Assembly (NCBI GenBank): GCA_011526565.1
Contig: WYBL01000047.1
Span: forward strand, 1-64,000
DNA length: 64,000 nucleotides
DNA from: Acidobacteriota bacterium
GTDB lineage: Bacteria > Acidobacteriota > Vicinamibacteria > Fen-336
Direction of reading: 5' to 3'
Below the pieces are notes generated by a model. It did no database searches, was not told where the DNA came from, and saw only the letters and a program-made list of their open reading frames with translations. Shown here piece after piece: positions 59,243 to 64,000 of this stretch; positions within the stretch are counted from its first letter, which is position 1; every line of letters starts with the position of its first letter. Made by a program: the position numbers and the translations under genes.

Positions 59243-59564
59243 GGCTTCAGAGCGCGCGCGGCCTGGACCGCGTCCACCTGGTGGCGGTGCAGGCGCAGGG
59301 GCCGCCCGGGGTCGTCCTTCTCGGACTTGACCCGGAAGACCCGCGAGCACTCCGGGTGGAGCAGGCCCGAAGACACGAGGTCGTCGATCCAGCCCCCTCG
59401 GCGAAAGCCGGGTTGAGGCCGATGCGGGCCTCCGGCCACAACAGGCCGGCCTTCAGCTCGTCGTCGACGGCCTGGCGCAGGCGCTCGTCGCGGATCGAGA
59501 TGAAGGAGCGCACGTAGGCCCCGTAATCGTCGATGACCCGCCTGCGCAGCTCGAAGACGTTCAT
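59239..59564 (-). pseudogene. Truncated, frameshifted N-terminus of a large DEAD/DEAH helicase
   Basis: The first frame gives MNVFELRRRVIDDYGAYVRSF, the N-terminus of large DEAD/DEAH helicases of defence-associated type. After AEG it loses homology, and the second frame picks up GGWIDDLVSSGLLHPECSRVF and LRLHRHQVDAVQAARA, the entry to the Q-motif region. The two are joined by deletion of one G in a run (5 C on the plus strand, 59393-59397). After ARAL the frame stops, so the ATPase core and about 90% of the gene are missing. A sequencing error could explain the shift but not the truncation. Confidence 0.7.
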
Positions 59565-59566
59565 GG

Positions 59567-59592
59567 ATCCGGACCTCGTTGGAGGTCCGGAT
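59567..59592. promoter_or_regulatory. Perfect 26-bp inverted repeat before the helicase remnant
   Basis: ATCCGGACCTC and GAGGTCCGGAT (11 bp each, perfect) are separated by GTTG. It starts 2 nt upstream of the remnant ATG and touches a -10-like TAGTAT (59596-59591). It may be the operator of a repressor that controlled the lost helicase operon, or an mRNA hairpin over the ribosome site. Confidence 0.65.
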
Positions 59593-59651
59593 ACTAACCG
59601 AACGAGTTGGCCGCTCGCGCCCCTGGCACGGGTGTCAGGGGTGGCGCGCGG

Positions 59652-60977
59652 TCAGCGCTTCGCGGGGCGGGCGGTCAGGAAGTCGGCGGCGAGGTGAGCC
59701 AGGGTGCGGGCGCCCGTGGGGAGCGCCGCTTCGTCGAGGAAGAAGCGGGGCGAGTGGTTGCTGGCGGCCGTCTCGACCTGGTCCTTCGGGGTGACGCCGA
59801 CGATCACGAACAGGCCGGGGACCGCGTTGGCGTAGAACGAGAAGTCCTCCGCGCCGGTCACCTTGGGGAGTTCGACCACCGGGGCCACGCGCTGCAGGGT
59901 CGGCAGCATGCGCTGGGTCAGCTCGGCCTGGTTGGCGGTCACCGGGTAGCCGCGCTCGATGCGCACGTCGACCTTCGCGCCGTGGGCCTCGGCGAGGTTT
60001 TCGGCGATCCGGCGCAGGCGCGCGTGGATGTCGTCGCGCATCGCCTCGTCGAAGGTGCGGATGGTGCCGACCAGCCGCGCGCGGTCGGGGATGATGTTGT
60101 TGCGCACGCCGGCCTCGAACTGGCCGACGGTGACGACCGCGGGCTCCTTGGTGATGTTCTGGGTGCGCGAGATGATGGTCTGGATCGCGCTGACCATCTC
60201 CGCGCCGATCGCGATCGGGTCGATGCCCGTCCAGGGCGTGGACCCGTGGGTCTGGCGGCCGTGGATCACGATCTCGAAGCGGTCGGCCGAAGCCAGCAGC
60301 GGGCCGCTGCGGTAGCCGATGACGCCGGTCGGCACCCGCGCGAAGTAGTGCAGGCCGAACACGGCGTCGGGCTTCGGGTCGGCGAAGACGCCTTCCTTCA
60401 GCATCAGCTCGGCGCCGGCGGGCTGCTCCTCGATCGGCACGCTCTCTTCCGCCGGCTGGAACACGAGCAGCACCTTGCCGGGGAGCTGCGCCTTCACGGC
60501 GACCAGCGCCTCGGCCGCGGCGAGCAGGGTCGCGACGTGGCCGTCGTGACCGCAGGCGTGCATCACGCCGACGGTCTTGCCCTCCCAGCTCGCCGTCGCC
60601 TTGCTGGCGAACGGGAGGTCGACCTCCTCGGTGACCGGCAGCGCGTCCATGTCCGCGCGCAGCGCGACCACCGGCCCGGGCTTGCCGCCCTCGATCAGCG
60701 CCACCACGCCGGTGCGGGCGATGCCCGTGCGCGGCTGCAGGCCCATCGCGCGCAGCCGCTCGGCCACGAACTTCGCCGTCTCCACCTCGCGGTTGCCGAG
60801 TTCCGGGTTGGCGTGAAGGTGGCGCCGCCACTCGATCAGCTTCGGCTGCATCTCCTGCAGACGCGCGTCGATCTCGCGGGACAGCGCCGAGGCCGGCGCC
60901 TGCGCGGCGGCCGAGCCGGCGAGGACGGAGGCGAAGAAGCACGACGCGGCGACGGCGAACGAGCGGCGGGAAGACAA
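59652..60977 (-). CDS. Secreted M20-family amidohydrolase (carboxypeptidase)
   Basis: The 441-residue protein has a signal peptide (SFAVAASCFFASVLAGSAAAQA) and the M20D layout: ALRADMDALP, MHACGHDGHVATLL, FQPAEES, with the Asp, Glu and His ligands for two metals. EFEIVIHGRQTHGSTPWTGIDPI (here RFEIVIHGRQTHG) is the dimerisation domain. Members hydrolyse N-acyl amino acids or hippurate-like substrates. Start is a TTG at 60977 preceded by GGAAAGGAAA; no nearer ATG fits the signal peptide. Exported M20D enzymes are common in Acidobacteriota-like genomes. Confidence 0.85.
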   Translation of the reverse strand: MSSRRSFAVAASCFFASVLAGSAAAQAPASALSREIDARLQEMQPKLIEWRRHLHANPELGNREVETAKFVAERLRAMGLQPRTGIARTGVVALIEGGKPGPVVALRADMDALPVTEEVDLPFASKATASWEGKTVGVMHACGHDGHVATLLAAAEALVAVKAQLPGKVLLVFQPAEESVPIEEQPAGAELMLKEGVFADPKPDAVFGLHYFARVPTGVIGYRSGPLLASADRFEIVIHGRQTHGSTPWTGIDPIAIGAEMVSAIQTIISRTQNITKEPAVVTVGQFEAGVRNNIIPDRARLVGTIRTFDEAMRDDIHARLRRIAENLAEAHGAKVDVRIERGYPVTANQAELTQRMLPTLQRVAPVVELPKVTGAEDFSFYANAVPGLFVIVGVTPKDQVETAASNHSPRFFLDEAALPTGARTLAHLAADFLTARPAKR

Positions 60978-61030
60978 GGGCGGGTTTCCTTTCCGGGCGT
61001 GAAGCGCGAGGCGGGGAGAGCGGGGCGCCC

Positions 61031-61342
61031 TCAGTCGTCGAGGCTCTTGTCCTCGTTCTCCTTGTACATGTACTTCACGTTGTCCTTCATCAGCAGGATG
61101 TTGGGGGCATCCGTGCGGTGGACCTTCAGCGCCAGCCGGTCGTACCACTCGATGACGCCGCGCAGCTCCTCGCCGTCCTTGAGGACGATGACCATGCGCG
61201 TCTTGTTGTCCATCTGCTTCTTGTAATAGAAGGCCTCGGCGCTGGTCTGGTCGGGAGGCACCTGCTTGCGCGGGCGGAAGGCCTTGGGCGGCTGGTAGTC
61301 CTTGAGGTCGGAGAGATCGGGACGGATCAGCTTGCGGTTCAT
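61031..61342 (-). CDS. Hfq-like (Sm-fold) RNA chaperone, acidobacterial type
   Basis: The 103-residue protein has an N-terminal tail (MNRKLIRPDLSDLKDYQPPK) and an Sm-fold C-terminal part: YYKKQMDNKTRMVIVLKD, GEELRGVIEWYDRLALKV, ILLMKDNVKYMYKENE. It differs from classical Hfq (no Q8 or YKH motif; here VKYMYK takes its place) but has the same beta-strand order. I know this form from Acidobacteria, with the Sm1-Sm2 kernel on a different N-terminal extension. Likely binds RNA. Leader of about 100 nt after a TTGCGC/TACCTA candidate promoter. Confidence 0.75.
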   Translation of the reverse strand: MNRKLIRPDLSDLKDYQPPKAFRPRKQVPPDQTSAEAFYYKKQMDNKTRMVIVLKDGEELRGVIEWYDRLALKVHRTDAPNILLMKDNVKYMYKENEDKSLDD

Positions 61343-61501
61343 GTCGTTTGTCTCGACTCCTCGTCGGCGGGGCAGGCCCCCCGGGGCGGACTGGAGAGGG
61401 GCCGTCGCGAGGCGCGGGGCGGTCCGGTCTCCTGTGAAGGTTCGGATTGACTCTAGGTATCACGAAGCCGGCGCCCCGCGCAAGGGCGGGCCGCGGGTCC
61501 T

Positions 61502-62608
61502 TCAGCGGGCGGGGACCCCCGCCAGCAGCGCGTCGAGGGTCAGCGGGACGTTCGCGTTGGCGTCGAGCGCCTGCAGCGCGGCCGCCGCGCGCTCGGCGAT
61601 CTCCACCGCGCGGGCGCCGAGGGGGCCGGCCGCGACCGCCGCCAGCGCCTCGGCGTGGCGCGGGCTGCGCAGCGCCTCGGCGGCCACGCCGGCCCGGGCC
61701 GCGGCGACGTCGCGCATCAGCGAGCGCAGGGCGAGCGCGGCGGTGCGCTCCTTGCCCGTCAGGGCGCCCCGCAGCACGAGCGCCTCGCGCGCCGGAGCGC
61801 CCTGGGCGAGCCACGCGACCAGCGCGTCCTCGAGCTCGAGGAAGCCCTCGCGCAGCAGGTCGAGCGCGCGTCCCGGGCTGCCCTCGCTGAGGGCGGCGCA
61901 GCGGGCCAGCCGCTCGGCATCGCCTTCCGCTCCCCGCAGGGCCGCGGCGACGTCCTCCGCCGCCAGCGGACCGAAGGCGATCTCGGGGCAGCGCGAGCGC
62001 ACCGTCGGCAGCAGCACCTCGGGCTGGTGGGTGACGAGGATCGCCCAGCTCGTCGAGCGCGGCTCTTCGAAGACCTTGAGCAGCGCGTTCTGCGACGCGG
62101 CGTTCATGCCGTGGGCATCGACCAGGATCGCCACGCGGCGCCGCGCCTCGAACGGCGCCTCCTGCAGGAAGGCCCCCGCCTCCCGCAACTGGTCGACCTT
62201 GAGCACCGCGCGGCGCGCCGAGGCGGCCGCGCCGTCCTCGCCTTTCTTGCGCGACGGGTAGACCACCAGCACGTCGGGCGTGGGCCGCACGTTCTCCTCG
62301 AACTCGGGGGCCGTGCCGCGCTCGATCGCCTGCCGCCGCTCCAGGTCCTGCCGGCGCTCGACCGCTTCCTCCACCGTGAACGGCGCCTCGGCGAGGTGGC
62401 GGCAGGACCGGCAGCGCCCGCACGGGCGCTCCGCCGCGGACCGGGCCTCGCACTGCAGCGCCTGGGCGAGAGCGCGCGCCACCAATCGCTTGCCGACGCC
62501 GTCGGGGCCGACGAACAGCAGCGACTGCGGCACGCGGTCGCGCTCGAGCAGGCGCTCGAGCACGTCCTTGACGCGGGCATGGCCGCGGACCTCGGGGGCG
62601 AGGCTCAC
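61502..62608 (-). CDS. holB: DNA polymerase III delta' subunit
   Basis: The 368-residue clamp-loader subunit has a P-loop GPDGVGKRLVARALAQAL, a zinc module with ERPCGRCRSCRHL, the SRC-like motif TVRSRCPEIAF and MNAASQNALLKVFEEP, typical for delta'. The P-loop Thr/Ser is changed to Arg, as in delta' proteins that do not hydrolyse ATP. The GTG overlaps the tmk stop; the tmk-holB pair is common in bacteria. Confidence 0.88.
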   Translation of the reverse strand: MSLAPEVRGHARVKDVLERLLERDRVPQSLLFVGPDGVGKRLVARALAQALQCEARSAAERPCGRCRSCRHLAEAPFTVEEAVERRQDLERRQAIERGTAPEFEENVRPTPDVLVVYPSRKKGEDGAAASARRAVLKVDQLREAGAFLQEAPFEARRRVAILVDAHGMNAASQNALLKVFEEPRSTSWAILVTHQPEVLLPTVRSRCPEIAFGPLAAEDVAAALRGAEGDAERLARCAALSEGSPGRALDLLREGFLELEDALVAWLAQGAPAREALVLRGALTGKERTAALALRSLMRDVAAARAGVAAEALRSPRHAEALAAVAAGPLGARAVEIAERAAAALQALDANANVPLTLDALLAGVPAR

Positions 62609-63213
62609 CGCGGCCACTCCCCCGCCGCCGCCGCGACACGCGCGGCGACCTCGTCCTCTCCCCCGGTCGCGTCCACGACGCGCCACCTCGCGGGATCGGC
62701 CGCGGCCATCGCGTGGTAGCCCGCGCGCACCCGCTCGTGGAAGGCGACGTCTTCCGCCTCCAGGCGGTCGGGCCCGCCCGCGCGGGAGCGGGCGCGGGAG
62801 AGCCCCGCCTCCACGGGCAGGTCCAGCAGCAGGATCAGGTCCGGCCGCAGGCCGCCCGTCGCGAAGGCGGCGATACGCTGGAGCGCGTCGAGGTCGAGGC
62901 CGCGGCCGTAGCCCTGGTACGCGAGGCTCGACTCGACGTAGCGGTCGCAGATCACGACCTGCCCCGCGGCCAGCGCCGGCCGCAGCCGCTCGCTCACGTG
63001 CTGGGCGCGGTCGGCGAAGAACAGCAGCGACTCGGCGGCGGCAGCGACCGGGTGCGGGTGCTTCGTCAGCAGCAACTCGCGCACGCCGCGCCCGAGCTCG
63101 GTCCCGCCCGGCTCGCGCGTCAGCAGCGCGCGCGCGCCGAAGCGCGCGGCGAAGCGCGCCGCCTGCGTGCTCTTCCCGCTGCCCTCGATTCCTTCGAACG
63201 TGCAGAACGGCAT
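62605..63213 (-). CDS. tmk: Thymidylate kinase
   Basis: The 202-residue enzyme phosphorylates dTMP to dTDP. P-loop EGIEGSGKST (residues 8-17), REPGGT, then CDRYVESSLAYQG and a LID region LSRARSRAGGPDRLEAED are all standard for bacterial TMPK. ATG at 63213 with holB directly downstream. Confidence 0.93.
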   Translation of the reverse strand: MPFCTFEGIEGSGKSTQAARFAARFGARALLTREPGGTELGRGVRELLLTKHPHPVAAAAESLLFFADRAQHVSERLRPALAAGQVVICDRYVESSLAYQGYGRGLDLDALQRIAAFATGGLRPDLILLLDLPVEAGLSRARSRAGGPDRLEAEDVAFHERVRAGYHAMAAADPARWRVVDATGGEDEVAARVAAAAGEWPR

Positions 63214-63256
63214 GGTCGGCGGATTCTACGCGGCGCACCGCCCCGGGCGCGCCGCC

Positions 63257-63286
63257 TTGCGCCCGCGGCCGGCGGGCTGCTAGCGT
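63257..63286 (+). promoter_or_regulatory. Candidate promoter of the SDR gene
   Basis: TTGCGC (63257-63262), 18-base spacer, TAGCGT (63281-63286) preceded by TGC. The start codon lies 8 nt after the -10 box, so the mRNA would be almost leaderless. Confidence 0.5.
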
Positions 63287-63294
63287 CCCGGCCC

Positions 63295-64000
63295 ATGAAG
63301 CGTCTGGGGCTCGAGGGGCGTCGGGTGCTGGTCACCGGAGGCTCGCGCGGGATCGGCCGGGCCACCGTCCGCATGCTCGGCGAGGCCGGGGCGAAGATCG
63401 CCGTGCACTACGCGCGCGAGGCCGAGGCGGCGCAGGCCGCGGTCGACGAAGCCGTGGCGGCAGGCGGTGCGGCGGAGGCCTTCGGCGCCGACCTGCAGCG
63501 GCCGGAGGCGTGCGCGGCGCTCGTCGAGCAGGTGCTGCAGCGCTTCGGCGGCCTCGACGGCCTGGTCGTCAATCACGGCGTGTGGGAGCCGGCGCCGATC
63601 GAGCGCCTGGACGCCGCGACCTGGGAGCGCACGCTGGACCTGAACCTGGGCGCGGCCTTCGCGGTCGCGGCGCCCGTCGCCCGCCACATGCGCGAGCGTG
63701 GCAGCGGCGCCATCGTCCTGGTCGCATCGACCGCCGGGCAGCGTGGCGAGGCCGGTTATGCGCCCTACGCGGCATCGAAGGCCGGGCTGATCGCGCTCAC
63801 CAAGTCGCTCGCCTCGGAGCTGGCCCCGGCGGTACGCGTCAACGCCGTGGCGCCCGGCTGGGTGATGACCGACATGAGCCGCGACGCGCTGCTCGGGCCC
63901 GACGGCCCGGCCGCCCTGCGCAAGATCCCGATGGGCCGCGCCGGCGAGGCGGAAGAACTCGCCGGGCCGATCGCGTTCCTGCTCTCGGACCTCGCCTCGT
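63295..64000 (+). CDS. Short-chain dehydrogenase/reductase, FabG-like (cut by window end)
   Basis: 235 residues are visible. The Rossmann motif is TGGSRGIGRAT, then NHGVWEP for the NNAG position, Ser in VASTAGQRG, YAPYAASKAG with the catalytic Tyr and Lys, and NAVAPGWVMTDM. It lacks only about 20 C-terminal residues. FabG-like 3-oxoacyl reductase is likely, but many SDRs share these motifs. Divergent from tmk. Confidence 0.85.
   Translation, partial: MKRLGLEGRRVLVTGGSRGIGRATVRMLGEAGAKIAVHYAREAEAAQAAVDEAVAAGGAAEAFGADLQRPEACAALVEQVLQRFGGLDGLVVNHGVWEPAPIERLDAATWERTLDLNLGAAFAVAAPVARHMRERGSGAIVLVASTAGQRGEAGYAPYAASKAGLIALTKSLASELAPAVRVNAVAPGWVMTDMSRDALLGPDGPAALRKIPMGRAGEAEELAGPIAFLLSDLAS

Overview
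Gene-dense, very GC-rich bacterial chromosome (about 70% G+C or more by eye) with 56 supported genes, two of them cut by the window edges and one a pseudogene. Most neighbours overlap by 4 nt (ATGA or GTGA), and no gene-free stretch exceeds 180 bases. I saw no rRNA, tRNA, tmRNA, CRISPR array or insertion sequence. The best guess for the host is an Acidobacteriota-like bacterium. The evidence is the acidobacterial-style Hfq-like protein (61031-61342), a hybrid type II secretion/type IV pilus-like operon whose secretin carries a cohesin-like domain, futalosine menaquinone synthesis, and large Ser/Thr kinases with WD40 repeats. This placement is an inference.

Layout. 1-4000: end of a PIG-V-like mannosyltransferase, then the menaquinone operon mqnE-mqnA-mqnC (minus strand). 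4170-6100: an M23 peptidase and a small secreted protein. 6129-16631: a twelve-gene minus-strand secretion operon (gspF, gspE, pilM/N/O-like, two GspG-like pseudopilins, PilP-like, secretin, Ig-like protein, lytic transglycosylase, atypical pseudopilin). 16771-20236: histidine kinase, response regulator and PP2C phosphatase. 20316-23666: GT-C-like membrane protein, and divergently a glucose-dehydrogenase-like enzyme followed by smpB. 23684-29107: glyoxylate shunt (malate synthase, long isocitrate lyase) plus a VWA/FHA protein, behind a promoter with a FadR-like palindrome. 29180-31700: methyltransferase, MFS transporter, Rnk-like protein.

31877-38988 is the most interesting region: a NhaR-like regulator, then an NAD-type formate dehydrogenase in which the catalytic subunit uses an in-frame UGA as selenocysteine, with a recognisable SECIS hairpin. 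Its [4Fe-4S] molybdopterin N-terminal domain is not in that gene; it sits at the C-terminus of the third gene of the operon. The catalytic subunit therefore looks split and permuted. A SerA-like dehydrogenase follows.

39317-49408: FHA-kinase and zinc-ribbon/kinase/WD40/HEAT giant protein, an XRE/membrane-protein pair with a clear operator, a HugZ-like protein, a DPP III-like metallopeptidase and a membrane PP2C phosphatase. 49515-56704: a nucleotidyltransferase pair and an AddAB helicase-nuclease. 56754-59564: secreted hypothetical protein, orphan Phd-like antitoxin, a gene ending in a C2H2-like finger, and a frameshifted stub of a large helicase behind a perfect 26-bp inverted repeat; this looks like the edge of a decayed defence island. 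59652-64000: M20 amidohydrolase, Hfq-like protein, holB, tmk and the start of a short-chain dehydrogenase.

The metabolic genes fit an organism that respires through menaquinone, can oxidise formate (or reduce CO2), and grows on acetate or fatty acids through the glyoxylate shunt.
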